From Dyadobacter endophyticus (lineage in GTDB: Bacteria > Bacteroidota > Bacteroidia > Cytophagales > Spirosomataceae): a stretch of DNA of 64,000 bases. Both the position numbers and the translations under genes were made by a program. The notes below the pieces were generated by a model. That model did no database searches, was not told the origin of the DNA, and saw only the letters and a list, made by a program, of their open reading frames with translations. Positions 28,762 to 38,270 of the stretch are shown piece by piece; within the stretch, counting starts at the first letter, position 1, and every line of letters starts with the position of its first letter. The stretch is taken from assembly GCF_014641595.1 (NCBI RefSeq), contig NZ_BMIA01000001.1, forward strand, positions 2,542,426 to 2,606,425, in the 5' to 3' direction.

Positions 28762-28791
28762 CAAATATAGATGGAAAATACGACGAAGCAA
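28762..28791 (-). promoter_or_regulatory. Bacteroidota-type promoter for the XRE-cupin gene
   Basis: Read leftward: TTG (28791-28789), exactly 19 bp, then TATATTTG (28769-28762), a full match to TTG-N19-TAnnTTTG. The ATG follows about 60 bp downstream. It is the best promoter match seen in the window. Confidence 0.7.
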
Positions 28792-28936
28792 GGAAAACTC
28801 TAAATATTTTATGCTTTTGTGCAATTCTTGAACAACCGCTGTTTTTCTTCCAACCTTTTAGGGCTAAAATAGGCTAGTCAGGGGGATTTTCAAATTGAGA
28901 CAGTGACATCCGAAGCAGGTAGCTTTGAAGTTTGTT

Positions 28937-30520
28937 TTACCCGAACAAAAAATACAAACATCCCATCACCACGCCAATGCACGCCCAGCCCAGCCAAACT
29001 TTGCTGCGGTCGTAATGCGGCTGGGAGGCGTATGTTTCGGCCAGGGTCGGTAATGACGAAACGGTTTCTTTTTCAGGCAATAGCAGGGAAACGACGGTCA
29101 TAAAAACCATCAAAAAGGCAGTCAGCAGAAATGTGAGCAGCATGAAATGCGGCCAGAATGCTTTGTGGGGAAATTCGGACAGCTGCATAATGCCCACGCC
29201 GAGGCAGAGGGGCGAGCCTAGGTACAACGCGAGGTTAGCGGAGCGGCTGGTGGCTTTTTTCCAAATCACACCCATTAAAAATACGGTGGTAAGCGGCGGG
29301 GCGAGGTAGGTTCCTACGGCTTGGGAGAGGTCGAACAACCCTTTGTCGACGGTCGACAGCAAAATCGACATCAGCATAGCAATGAACGACGATCCGATGA
29401 TCACCAGCCGCCCGACAGTCCTGAGCTTTCGCTGCGAGGCATTCGGATCGATGAATTTGGAATAAACATTCAAGGAAAATACCATGCTGAATGCATTGAT
29501 GCCTACGGCGACGTCATAAATAAGCGCCGCAATAAGCGCCGCGAGGGTAATGCCTACCAGCCCGGCGGGCAGCAGGTTGGCCGTCATAACCAGATATGCG
29601 TGGTCGGGATTGGTGAGGTTGGGGAACAGGATGTAGCAGTAAATGCCTGGAAGCAGGAAAATGAAGGGTACGAGGGCTTTAAGGGCTGCCATAAGCATGG
29701 TGCCATATTGCCCGTGCTGGATGTTTTTGGCGGCGAGGGTTTGCTGGACGATCGTCTGATCGGTACACCAGTACCAGATCCCTACCACAGGATAACCGAG
29801 CAGTACAGCGTGCCAGGGATACACCGGGTCGTCCGACGGGCGGAATATCGTCCAGAATTCTTTCGGCGACCGGCTGATTACCTCGCCCACTCCGCCTATG
29901 CGGTCAATGGCGATGACGCCCACGATCACAGCCGCGACGGTCACGACCACCGATTGCAGCACGCCGGTCCTGGCAATAGCTCCGAGACCGCCCGTGGCGG
30001 TAAAACTGGTTGCCAGCACGGTAGCGCCGACCGCCGCTACCCAAAACGGCACGTCGAGCATTTGCGCGATCACGAGCCCGCCCGTGAGCAGCACGAAGCT
30101 CACCGATACGATGAGCGTCGAAATCATGGAATAGTAGGTAAGGAAGGTAAATGACCGCTGCCCGTAGCGCCGCAGGAGGAATTCGGGCATGGTACTGACT
30201 TTCGTGGCAAAATAATGGGGCACAAACACCATCGCCAGAAGCAGCAGAAACCACCATGCGAGCCAATCGAAGTTGGCGGCAACCATGCCGGTCGTGTAGG
30301 CCATGCCGCCGTAACCGACCAGCATGACCGGGCTCACATTACTGCTGAAAATCGAAAAACCTACATTATACCATTTCAACGACCGGCCGCCGAGGAAGAG
30401 GTCGTTGGCTGTTTCGATCTTGCGCTTCCGCGAAAAATAAAGCCCTACCCCGACCAAAATGGCCAGGTAGAGCACGATAATGCCGGCGTCGATGCCGCTG
30501 AGTGCCACTTTTTCGCGCAT
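28937..30520 (-). CDS. Sodium:solute symporter family transporter (PUL3)
   Basis: A 527-residue multi-pass inner-membrane protein of the SSS/SGLT type, with about 14 predicted helices. Recognisable parts are the first helix DAGIIVLYLAILVGVGLYFSR, the core LGGRSLKWYNVGFSIFSSNVS, the SSS segment GIWYWCTDQTIVQQTLAAKN and AALIAALIYDVAVGINAFSMVF. Members import sugars, uronates or sialic acid with sodium. It begins 6 bp after the GntR gene, so the two are co-transcribed, and it closes the PUL3 operon. It probably imports the monosaccharide released by PUL3 enzymes; the substrate is not clear. Confidence 0.92.
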   Translation of the reverse strand: MREKVALSGIDAGIIVLYLAILVGVGLYFSRKRKIETANDLFLGGRSLKWYNVGFSIFSSNVSPVMLVGYGGMAYTTGMVAANFDWLAWWFLLLLAMVFVPHYFATKVSTMPEFLLRRYGQRSFTFLTYYSMISTLIVSVSFVLLTGGLVIAQMLDVPFWVAAVGATVLATSFTATGGLGAIARTGVLQSVVVTVAAVIVGVIAIDRIGGVGEVISRSPKEFWTIFRPSDDPVYPWHAVLLGYPVVGIWYWCTDQTIVQQTLAAKNIQHGQYGTMLMAALKALVPFIFLLPGIYCYILFPNLTNPDHAYLVMTANLLPAGLVGITLAALIAALIYDVAVGINAFSMVFSLNVYSKFIDPNASQRKLRTVGRLVIIGSSFIAMLMSILLSTVDKGLFDLSQAVGTYLAPPLTTVFLMGVIWKKATSRSANLALYLGSPLCLGVGIMQLSEFPHKAFWPHFMLLTFLLTAFLMVFMTVVSLLLPEKETVSSLPTLAETYASQPHYDRSKVWLGWACIGVVMGCLYFLFG

Positions 30521-30526
30521 GGGCCG

Positions 30527-31537
30527 TCACAATGTTTTTCTCCGGATCAGCACATTGGGCAGGATCACCTGGATCTTCTGTTTTTGCATGATCGCCTGAC
30601 CCGCGAGCTTGCCCATCAGCGCGAAGTCGGTGGAGTAAGTGGTAATGTCTACAAACTCCTTGGCAGGTTCGTCGTTGACCGACAGCAGCCCCACGTCCAC
30701 ACCCATTGTAAGGTTTTTGCCCTTGCATTCTTTCAGTATCGACCACATGGTGTAGTTGTCGAGCGTGAAATAGGCCTTCCCTTTTTCGACCGAGCCCGGT
30801 ACGAACTCGCTCACGATCTGCCCTCGGATGGAATAGTCGTGCAGGAACCGCTTGAAAGAAGAAACGATCTCTTTCGGGTCGAGGGATTTGGGGGAATGAT
30901 AGAAAATGATCTCGTCGAACTCCCGGATCTTGTCCGCAAGTGTTTCGAGTACCGCGTAGGTCGACCGTTCGAATTCCTGGGCAATGTAGCTTACGTCTCC
31001 GTCCAGCGGCTCGAAGCGGTCGAAAGTGAGCAGGTTATTACGGGGAATGGTTTCCAGGATCTCCTTCGTTTTGCGGTGTGGGATAGGCGCCACCACGTAC
31101 ATGCCGTATTTCCCCTTAATTTGAAACAAGGTGCTTTCGAGTACGTCGACGCTGCCATGATGGAAGAATACATCCAGATGCACTTTGCTCCCTAGCTCCT
31201 TCCGGAAATTCCGGTAAAAAAGTTCTTCGAATGTATCGAGATTGTACATGATCAGGGCCACTTTCATGAACTGGCTCGTCTGCGCATTGGTAACGTAGTA
31301 CCCGATCCTGTTTTTGGATTCGACCACTCCCCTGTCTACCAGCTCTCCGTACCCCTTGCGTATGGTCTCGCGGGAGAAGCTCAGTTCCTGGATCATCTGG
31401 TTGACCGACGGCAGCAAATCATTGGGTGAAACGATTTTCTGGTCGATGGCATTGATGATCCCTGTAACGATCTGATCATGCTTGGAATAGGATGTCACTT
31501 CCCGTAATTCCCTTATTTTATCAAATATGCTCTCCAT
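30527..31537 (-). CDS. GntR-family transcriptional regulator with periplasmic-binding-protein-like sensor domain
   Basis: A 336-residue regulator. Residues about 10-85 are a GntR winged helix (HDQIVTGIINAIDQ, LLPSVNQMIQELSFSRETIRKGYGELVDRG). The rest (about 90-336) is a LacI/periplasmic-binding-protein-like effector domain starting MKVALIMYNLDTFEELFYRN and including LTMGVDVGLLSVNDEP. This layout is common for Bacteroidota sugar regulators, where a free sugar releases the repressor. It is co-transcribed with the symporter and lies within PUL3. The repeated CTATACTATT sites upstream of SusC3 are its best candidate operators. Confidence 0.92.
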   Translation of the reverse strand: MESIFDKIRELREVTSYSKHDQIVTGIINAIDQKIVSPNDLLPSVNQMIQELSFSRETIRKGYGELVDRGVVESKNRIGYYVTNAQTSQFMKVALIMYNLDTFEELFYRNFRKELGSKVHLDVFFHHGSVDVLESTLFQIKGKYGMYVVAPIPHRKTKEILETIPRNNLLTFDRFEPLDGDVSYIAQEFERSTYAVLETLADKIREFDEIIFYHSPKSLDPKEIVSSFKRFLHDYSIRGQIVSEFVPGSVEKGKAYFTLDNYTMWSILKECKGKNLTMGVDVGLLSVNDEPAKEFVDITTYSTDFALMGKLAGQAIMQKQKIQVILPNVLIRRKTL

Positions 31538-31586
31538 TCGGCGGTATTTACTGCGTAAAGCTAAAAACTTATTTTTTCAATAAAGA

Positions 31587-31695
31587 GGTTGTATCACCTC
31601 GTTGTCACGCCGGGCGTACGGGCCCGCTAGGAGGCCCGGTTCGCTCAGCGTGACAGGATAATCGGCGTGACAGCATACTCACATTTAATACAACC
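31587..31695. repeat. REP-like nested inverted repeat
   Basis: Outer arms GGTTGTAT (31587-31594) and ATACAACC (31688-31695) enclose inner arms TGTCACGC (31603-31610) and GCGTGACA (31648-31655), a further GC-rich stem (ACGGGCC at 31618-31624, GGCCCGGT at 31633-31640) and a second GGCGTGACA (31664-31672). It lies between the glycosidase-like gene and the GntR gene. The core CGCTCAGCGTGACA resembles the core of the hairpin at 33209. It is probably a dispersed intergenic repeat. Confidence 0.6.
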
Positions 31696-31702
31696 CCAAA
31701 AA

Positions 31703-33151
31703 TTACTCAATCCTGGCTGTAACCTCGCGGCCCGCCGGCACCGTCACTTCCAGGAACGATGCTGTCCGCGACCCTTTCACGACCGTCTGGCTTGCTTTCC
31801 TTCTGGCCCCGTTCACCATGATAAACGGATGTTTTCCAGCAAACATCACCCGCCATTGCACTGCACTGGAACCGGCATTACGCAACGAAGTGGTTTTTAC
31901 GCTTTCGGTAACAGATATGTTCCGCTGCAAAACAGGCAGATTCTCAATGGTATGCGTGTCCTCCGCCCGTCCGTTGAACAATGTAGTGACCCGGTTCACG
32001 CGTGCATCGGCGTCGATACCCATAATGCCCTGCACAACACCCTGTACAGCTCCATAGGACACCTCGGGGTATTCGCGGCGCTTTGTGGCCGGGTCGGTCA
32101 GGTGCAGTACCTGGCTGCGGATCTGGTCGGGATAGCCGTATTGTCCCAGCACATAGGGGAAGTACGACTGATTTTCGATGTTCCAGTCGCGCGCGAGGAT
32201 CTGATCAATCGTCTTGCGGGTGCGGGTGGTGTCTTTCAGCACATCGAACCAGAGCAGGAAAGTTTCACCTTCGGTATAGCCAAATGCACCTTTGGATGAA
32301 TAATAGGTAAAGTATTTGTCCTCTTTTTCGCTCCACCATTTGTTTTCGATATGCTGCCGGTACTGTTCCGCCTTTTTGTCAAATGCGGCGGCCTCTGTGT
32401 TTTTACCTTCCAAGCGAAGCATATCCGCGTAGGTTTGCATACCGCGCGACAGCGCCGCAATCAGGTCGACACCCATTTTCAGGTCGTGCACGCCTTCGGA
32501 ATAGGACGCTAGACCGCGGCAACGGTGAAAGGAATCTTTATCATCATAACCCGCAAGCGCATTCGGATGAAGCGGTCTCGACAGCAGCGAATCCGGCTGC
32601 AATACCCAGCGCTCCACATATTCGCGGACAGATTTCCGGTAAAAATTGGCAAACTCGAGGCCATTGACGTACCGCTTGTCGCCTGTCCACAAATAGAGCT
32701 TCCAGGCAGCGTTCAGCACATCGAAATTCGCATTGAGGTTGTACCAGAATTCTTCGTCGTTCCGGTAATCTGCCGGCGCGGGCTTTCCTTCCTTATTGAT
32801 TTCCCAATACGAGCACCAATCCTTGCTGTCGGAGATGTTTTTGGCAAATTGAGAAAACATATTGCTGTTGGCCTTGCCGAGACCAAGCATTTCGGCCGCC
32901 ATGCTCTGATGTGCGACGTCGCGCATGCAGAATGCGAAGCGCGAGGGCAATGCGGCTTCGTACCAGTCGCCCACCGGGTCTGCCGGGTTTCCGCGGTGGC
33001 TCAGGGCCATTTCCGTGGCCCGGTCGAATGCGGTTTGCAATGCAGCGTCCGTCGATCGGAACCTCAACCTTTCGCTTTGCGCCATACAATCCTGCTGGAA
33101 GCCCTGCTGAAATGCAAACCATATGGAAGCAGCTGCGATGAATCTGATCAT
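31703..33151 (-). CDS. Secreted alpha/alpha-barrel (six-hairpin) glycosidase-like protein, family unassigned
   Basis: A 482-residue protein starting at the ATG at 33151, which opens a signal peptide (MIRFIAAASIWFAFQQGFQQ); a longer frame in front adds 22 unlikely residues. The body looks like a helical six-hairpin barrel: GNPADPVGDWYEAALPSRFA, FCMRDVAHQSMAAEMLGLG, NLNANFDVLNAAWKLYLWTG, YSEGVHDLKMGVDLIAALSR and FLLWFDVLKD, followed by a C-terminal beta domain. Conserved-looking acids (MRD, the DEEFWYN region) could be catalytic. I do not recognise a numbered GH or PL family. It lies in PUL3 between SusD and GntR and is flanked on both sides by related hairpin repeats. Confidence 0.78.
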   Translation of the reverse strand: MIRFIAAASIWFAFQQGFQQDCMAQSERLRFRSTDAALQTAFDRATEMALSHRGNPADPVGDWYEAALPSRFAFCMRDVAHQSMAAEMLGLGKANSNMFSQFAKNISDSKDWCSYWEINKEGKPAPADYRNDEEFWYNLNANFDVLNAAWKLYLWTGDKRYVNGLEFANFYRKSVREYVERWVLQPDSLLSRPLHPNALAGYDDKDSFHRCRGLASYSEGVHDLKMGVDLIAALSRGMQTYADMLRLEGKNTEAAAFDKKAEQYRQHIENKWWSEKEDKYFTYYSSKGAFGYTEGETFLLWFDVLKDTTRTRKTIDQILARDWNIENQSYFPYVLGQYGYPDQIRSQVLHLTDPATKRREYPEVSYGAVQGVVQGIMGIDADARVNRVTTLFNGRAEDTHTIENLPVLQRNISVTESVKTTSLRNAGSSAVQWRVMFAGKHPFIMVNGARRKASQTVVKGSRTASFLEVTVPAGREVTARIE

Positions 33152-33208
33152 TATTCTTGTTTTTGAATTAAAATACAATCTCTTTAAAAATATCCTCTTA
33201 AAGCAAAG

Positions 33209-33252
33209 TTGCATCACCGAAACCTTCGCTCAGGCTGACAGCGATGATGCAA
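33209..33252. repeat. REP-like hairpin, second copy
   Basis: Outer arms TTGCATCA (33209-33216) and TGATGCAA (33245-33252), inner arms TCGCT (33226-33230) and AGCGA (33240-33244). The core CGCTCAGGCTGACA matches the core of the repeat at 31587-31695 in 12 of 14 bases. It lies between SusD3 and the glycosidase-like gene. Confidence 0.55.
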
Positions 33253-33278
33253 ATTCGCTCCCTTTCATACAACCACTA

Positions 33279-34943
33279 TCAATTATAATTCGGATTCTGC
33301 GTCAAAGCCGGGTTGCGCTGTAACTCTGTCCGCGGTATCGGGTAAAAATACAGCGCGGGAATCCAGGTACGTTTCTGGACCGTAGACGATTGATAAGTAA
33401 ATGTACCGTCGGCCTGTTTGGTGATGATCACGCCCAATGCATCCTTTGAGCCCGTCTCGGCAATACCCCACCGCCGGATATCGAAATACCGGTGGCCTTC
33501 AAAGCAAAGTTCGATGCGGCGCTCCTGCCGGATTTTGTCCATCAATGCCTGCCCGGAAGCAATCACGGCCGGCATACCTGCCTTTTGAGCACGCAATTTG
33601 TTCAGATAAGTGAGCGCCTCGCCATCCTCGCCTAGCGCGGCACAGGCTTCCATATAGTTCAGGTAAATTTCCGACAGCCTGAAACCGACCCATTGCGATG
33701 CCGCATAGTCCTGCTTTTGCCAGTCGACGGACTCATCCACCATTTTGCGGATCACATAGCGGGTCTTGGAAGCGTTCCATGGCGAATACGGGCTTTGCGG
33801 CGAATCGTCCCCGCCTTCAAAAAACTGCGTCGTGCGGCCTTTGAATAGCTGATTATTAGCCAGGATCGTCGCATAAAACCTTGGATCACGGTTGGCATAG
33901 GGACTTTTGGCATGCACCGGGTTAGTCCAGCTGAAAGGCGTCCCGTCGGACATTTCAAATGCGTCCACCATTTGCTGCACTACATTATAGGCGCTATACC
34001 CTTCATAACCATTCGGGCTGAGGTCGCGGCTTACGGTATTGTACCGGTCGGCACGGGCCAGACCGCTGTAAACCCTGGCAAAAATCACTTCCGGGTTGAA
34101 AAAATCCAGATAGGTCTTATTGTAGGTTCCATTACCGGCATTGCCGTACAGCGCATACGAAGCTCCTTTAAAATCGATCACCGCTTTGGCGGCTTCCTTG
34201 GCCAGCTGCCACAGCTTTTTGTCTCCTGATGTATTGAAATAAGGGCTGGCCGCGTACAGCAGCAAACGGGATTTGAGGGCAAGCGCCGCCCCTATCGTGG
34301 CCCGGCCTTTGTCGAGGTCGTTCGCATAAGCGGCAGGAAGCAACTTCGTCGCCTGCTCGATGTCGGCCAGGATGAAGTTCTGCGTCTCGGTCCAGGTCGC
34401 GCGCTTTTCGTTGAAATCCTTGTCGTTGACGTCGTAAACTTTGGTGATCAGCGGCACGCCGCCAAATCGTTTCAACAGTTCAAAGTAAGCCAATGCTCTC
34501 AAAAAATGAACTTCACCCCGCATGGTGCGCACTACCTGCCCATTGGCGACGGTGTCCAGCCTGCCGGCGTTACTCAGAAATACATTACATTTCCGGACAG
34601 AAGCATACAGATCTCCCCAGCGGTTGAGCGAAGAAGCAGTTTGGTTATCGGCCGTGGCTTCGCCCTGCACGTAACTGTTTTCGTTGGTCCAGTTGAAGTT
34701 ACCGTACAATTCGTCGGTCTGCGCGCCCCAGCCGAAGCCGCCGTCTTTGTATGCCATTACTGTCTGATCATAAATCCCGTTTACATATACCTGGACCAGG
34801 TTCGGATCTGTCCATACGTCGGATTCGGAATAGGCATTCAGCGGTTTCAGGTCGAGCACATCTTTGCAGGAGCTGACCAACAACATGCCAGTCGCAAGGG
34901 CAATGCCTGCGAACAGCGTTTTATGATTGATTTGTGGTTTCAT
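33279..34943 (-). CDS. SusD/RagB family outer-membrane lipoprotein (PUL3)
   Basis: A 554-residue lipoprotein with a signal ending ATGMLLVSSC (Cys26). The body includes EVHFLRALAYFELLKRFGGVP and the C-terminal hallmark IRQERRIELCFEGHRYFDIRRW, ending FYPIPRTELQRNPALTQNPNYN. Together with SusD4 it belongs to a branch whose mature end begins DVLDLKPLNAYSESDVWTDP. It is 17 bp after SusC3. It serves as the surface glycan-binding lid of PUL3, ligand unknown. Confidence 0.95.
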   Translation of the reverse strand: MKPQINHKTLFAGIALATGMLLVSSCKDVLDLKPLNAYSESDVWTDPNLVQVYVNGIYDQTVMAYKDGGFGWGAQTDELYGNFNWTNENSYVQGEATADNQTASSLNRWGDLYASVRKCNVFLSNAGRLDTVANGQVVRTMRGEVHFLRALAYFELLKRFGGVPLITKVYDVNDKDFNEKRATWTETQNFILADIEQATKLLPAAYANDLDKGRATIGAALALKSRLLLYAASPYFNTSGDKKLWQLAKEAAKAVIDFKGASYALYGNAGNGTYNKTYLDFFNPEVIFARVYSGLARADRYNTVSRDLSPNGYEGYSAYNVVQQMVDAFEMSDGTPFSWTNPVHAKSPYANRDPRFYATILANNQLFKGRTTQFFEGGDDSPQSPYSPWNASKTRYVIRKMVDESVDWQKQDYAASQWVGFRLSEIYLNYMEACAALGEDGEALTYLNKLRAQKAGMPAVIASGQALMDKIRQERRIELCFEGHRYFDIRRWGIAETGSKDALGVIITKQADGTFTYQSSTVQKRTWIPALYFYPIPRTELQRNPALTQNPNYN

Positions 34944-34960
34944 CGGATAAAGAGTAAGGA

Positions 34961-37900
34961 TTAGAAGCTGATGTTGGCGCCCAGGTTCACGACGCGCTGC
35001 TGTGGATAGTAGTAGCCCGAGTTGTTAGGGATCTCAGGATCAAAAGATGGCCCGAATTGATCGATCGAGAACAGGTTACTGCCATTGATGTAGATCCGCG
35101 CGCTATGCATTTTGGCCTTTTTCAGCAAGCCGGAAGGCACCGTGAAGCCCAGCTCTACGTTTTTCAGCCGAACAAATGCCGCATTGCGAAGCCAGAAATC
35201 CGACGTCAGCGTATTCACCCCTCTCGATGCGCCGGTAGGGCCATTGAAATTGCGCGGAAACTGATTATCACCCTCTTTTTGCCAGCGCCCGTCGAAAAAC
35301 TCCCTCGCCATATTCAGCCCGGCAGGTGCCAGGTACGACTGCGCCCTGGCCTGGCCCTGAACAAACAGCGAGAGGTCCAGGTTACGCCATGAAAAGCCCA
35401 GTGAAGTACCATAGATGAGTTCGGGCGTCCGGACCGACGATTTCCTCACCTGATCCAGACCACTGATGGTCCCGTCGCCATTGATGTCCTTGTAGCGGAT
35501 GTCGCCGGGAGCCGTGTTGGCCGGGTGTGGACTGCCGTCGATCTCGGCCTGGTTCTGGTAAATGCCGTCGGATTCGTACACGAGCCACGAATCGATAGGA
35601 ATATCTGTTTTGCGTTGATAGGAAGGCACGCTGGCCGCCTCGTCCATGAAAATCACCTTGTTGCGGACGAAAGTTAGGTTGCCTCTGATATTGTATCCGA
35701 AGCTCGTCCCGATGGTGCCGTTGTAATAGGCTTCGAGCTCTATGCCCCGGTTCAATACTTTTCCGAGGTTCTGGTTGGGCAATGTCAGGCCCGTGTACGC
35801 GGGTACGGACTCGCTGCGCGTGATGAGGATGCCCGAGCGCATGGAACGGAAATAGTCGACGGTCAGACCCAGTTTGCCTTTGAGGAACTGTGCGTCGAGC
35901 GCCACGTCGGTGGTAGTGGCCACTTCCCAGGTAATGTCCTTGTTGGGGGTTGGGCCGGGTACCAGCGAGCTTACCTGCGAGGCATTCGGCCCGAGCGAAT
36001 ATCCGAAGCCTGTTCCAAGGAGGTAGGTCTGGATGTAGTTAAATGCCGAAACAGCATCGTTACCAGTCTTCCCCCACGATCCGCGCAGTTTCAGCTCGGT
36101 AATGCTTTTGGAATTAAAAAAATCCTCCTGTGAAATGCGCCATGCTGCCGAAACTGCCGGAAAAAAGCCGTAGCGCTTACCTTCCGGAAAGTTTTGCGAG
36201 CCGTCGTAGCGCATGTTGTAATCAAAAAGGTATTTGTTCTTGAAACCGTAGGAAGCACGGCCGATGAAGTTGTTGCGGCCCGTCTGGGCGGCAGTCGCAT
36301 TGTTCTGCTGGCCGATCAGGCTGCCCGCCGAAAGCTGATCGAGCGAGTTGCTGAGAAAATTCAACCTGTATGCGCTGATCTCGTCGGCATTGCCTTCGAA
36401 ACGCTCATATGCCGCGAAACCTTCGACAGAATGGTCGCCGAACCGGTTGTTATAGCCCAGCCGGATGTTCAGCAGGTTTTGTTTCAGCGTACCACGCAGT
36501 TCCGACAAGCTCGGTTTAATGGCCGAATTGATTTGCACATAATTACCCGTCGCGCCGTCATAACGGAAAGCGGGCGGAGGTGTTTTGGTAAATGCTTTCG
36601 TCTTCGAAAAAGTAACATCATAGGCATAATACCCGTCCACGAACACGCCGTTGGCCAATTTGGACAGGTCCCATTTGAAATAGGTCTTGGTTTGCAAAAA
36701 ATCGTTGGTCGCACGGTTATAGCCAGCCTCGCCGCCGGTGATGTACACCATGCTGTTGTTAGGCCCGCCGCCGATGCCCGGTCCCACGAGACCGTTCGGA
36801 TAAATGGGAACGAGGTACGGATACGCGAGCCACAGCTCCCGAAATATCGCCCCGGCATTGTAATTGCCCACGGCCGAGTTGCGGAATTCGTTGCGGTACA
36901 ACACATCTACCCCGATTTTCAGGTTGTCCGTCACGGCAATATCCACGTTGGCGCGCGCCTGGGCCTGCTTGTAAAAAGCCGCGTCCCGCTTATAAATGCC
37001 GTCCTGCTTCTGGTACTGGCCCGAAAGGAAATAGGTAACCTTGTCCGTACCCCCGCGCAGGGAAATGACCTGGTTGTGCTGCAATGCCTGTTTTTTCATC
37101 GTCGCATCCCACCAGTTGGTACTCGGGAACGAGAGCGGGTCGGAGCCGTCGCGGAACTTTTGCAATGTCGCGTCGGGCCAGGTAGGTTTCTGGCCAATCA
37201 TCTGGTCGTATTCGTTGGTAGCCAATGCGTATTCGTAGGAATTCAGCATTTGCGGTACGCGCGTCGCCTGCGTGAGCGACCAGTTGGTACCGATGGACAG
37301 CACCGGCTTGCCGGCCTGCCCGCGCTTGGTGGTGATCAGAATCACGCCATTGGCCGACCGTGCGCCGTAAATCGCCGCCGTGGCGTCCTTGATCACCGTA
37401 AACGACTCGATATCCGCCGGATTGAGCCGGGCAAAACCGCCCGAGCGATCGGGAATGCCGTCGATCACCACCAGTGCGCCGGTACTGCCGAGAGTAGCTT
37501 TCCCGCGGACGAATAACTCGGCATTGTCGTTACCCGGCTCGCCGCTCCGTGTGTTGGCGATCAGACCGGGTACGCGGCCGGCAATGGAGTTGGTGAGGTT
37601 ACTGGCGGGCGATTTTTCCAGATCGGCGCCTTTGATCGTCGAAACCGAACCGGTAAGGTCCGCACGGGTTTTGGTCCCATAGCCAACTACCACCACCTCG
37701 TCGAGGGCTTTGGTGTCGGCTTCGAGCAGGACATCGAGCTTGCTTAGTTTGCCCACCTGTATTTCGCGGGGAATGTAGCCAATGTAGGAAAAGACGAGGA
37801 CCGCATCGGCAGAAGGCACATTGATCGTAAAATTTCCGTCGGTATTGGTCGATGTGCCGCCATTGGCACCCTTGATGATCACACTTACGCCTACGAGCGG

Positions 37901-38017
37901 GCCGGATGCGTCCGTTACCCGGCCCGAAACCGGAACCTGGGACCTGACCGCCGGGGCGCCGATCAACAGCAGCAACACGGCCAGAAGCAGTGGAGAAAAG
38001 CGGGTAGAAAAAACCAT
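34961..38017 (-). CDS. SusC/RagA family TonB-linked outer-membrane transporter (PUL3)
   Basis: A 1018-residue transporter with a clear signal peptide (MVFSTRFSPLLLAVLLLLIG), regulatory-like domain (VSGRVTDASGPLVGVSVIIK, about 29-110), EVVVVGYGTKTRADLTGS, plug and barrel, ending QRVVNLGANISF. No STN domain. The plug motif reads VIKDATAAIYGARSANG, one residue shorter than the usual KDASA-AAIYG form. It is the first gene of the PUL3 operon, behind a region with repeated CTATACTATT boxes that probably bind the operon's GntR regulator. Confidence 0.95.
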   Translation of the reverse strand: MVFSTRFSPLLLAVLLLLIGAPAVRSQVPVSGRVTDASGPLVGVSVIIKGANGGTSTNTDGNFTINVPSADAVLVFSYIGYIPREIQVGKLSKLDVLLEADTKALDEVVVVGYGTKTRADLTGSVSTIKGADLEKSPASNLTNSIAGRVPGLIANTRSGEPGNDNAELFVRGKATLGSTGALVVIDGIPDRSGGFARLNPADIESFTVIKDATAAIYGARSANGVILITTKRGQAGKPVLSIGTNWSLTQATRVPQMLNSYEYALATNEYDQMIGQKPTWPDATLQKFRDGSDPLSFPSTNWWDATMKKQALQHNQVISLRGGTDKVTYFLSGQYQKQDGIYKRDAAFYKQAQARANVDIAVTDNLKIGVDVLYRNEFRNSAVGNYNAGAIFRELWLAYPYLVPIYPNGLVGPGIGGGPNNSMVYITGGEAGYNRATNDFLQTKTYFKWDLSKLANGVFVDGYYAYDVTFSKTKAFTKTPPPAFRYDGATGNYVQINSAIKPSLSELRGTLKQNLLNIRLGYNNRFGDHSVEGFAAYERFEGNADEISAYRLNFLSNSLDQLSAGSLIGQQNNATAAQTGRNNFIGRASYGFKNKYLFDYNMRYDGSQNFPEGKRYGFFPAVSAAWRISQEDFFNSKSITELKLRGSWGKTGNDAVSAFNYIQTYLLGTGFGYSLGPNASQVSSLVPGPTPNKDITWEVATTTDVALDAQFLKGKLGLTVDYFRSMRSGILITRSESVPAYTGLTLPNQNLGKVLNRGIELEAYYNGTIGTSFGYNIRGNLTFVRNKVIFMDEAASVPSYQRKTDIPIDSWLVYESDGIYQNQAEIDGSPHPANTAPGDIRYKDINGDGTISGLDQVRKSSVRTPELIYGTSLGFSWRNLDLSLFVQGQARAQSYLAPAGLNMAREFFDGRWQKEGDNQFPRNFNGPTGASRGVNTLTSDFWLRNAAFVRLKNVELGFTVPSGLLKKAKMHSARIYINGSNLFSIDQFGPSFDPEIPNNSGYYYPQQRVVNLGANISF

Positions 38018-38130
38018 GTTAAAGAGAGTTATAGGTGAAACGCGAGTCGTGTTCCGACCAGCCTCCGGATGCGGCCGAACACAACCATACGTCTAATTTT
38101 TTATCAAAAGAACACAATTTTTTTATTAAC

Positions 38131-38150
38131 CTATACTATTCTATACTATT
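38131..38150. promoter_or_regulatory. Candidate GntR operator, proximal copy
   Basis: Two perfect tandem copies of CTATACTATT (38131-38140 and 38141-38150), one helical turn apart, about 115 bp before the SusC3 start. The same 17-bp core recurs at 38271, 140 bp away. Confidence 0.5.
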
Positions 38151-38270
38151 TTAAATAAAAATATTTTTTGAATTACCCTCCAACTGCCAATACATCATTT
38201 TATGGCTAAATAGCTATCAATAAGTATCATTATGACACTTTTAGAGGATTATATGGTAAAAATTAAAGCA

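Noticed and set aside
31587..33252. Insertion sequence around the glycosidase-like gene
   Set aside because: No transposase, no target-site duplication and the hairpins are not identical ends.
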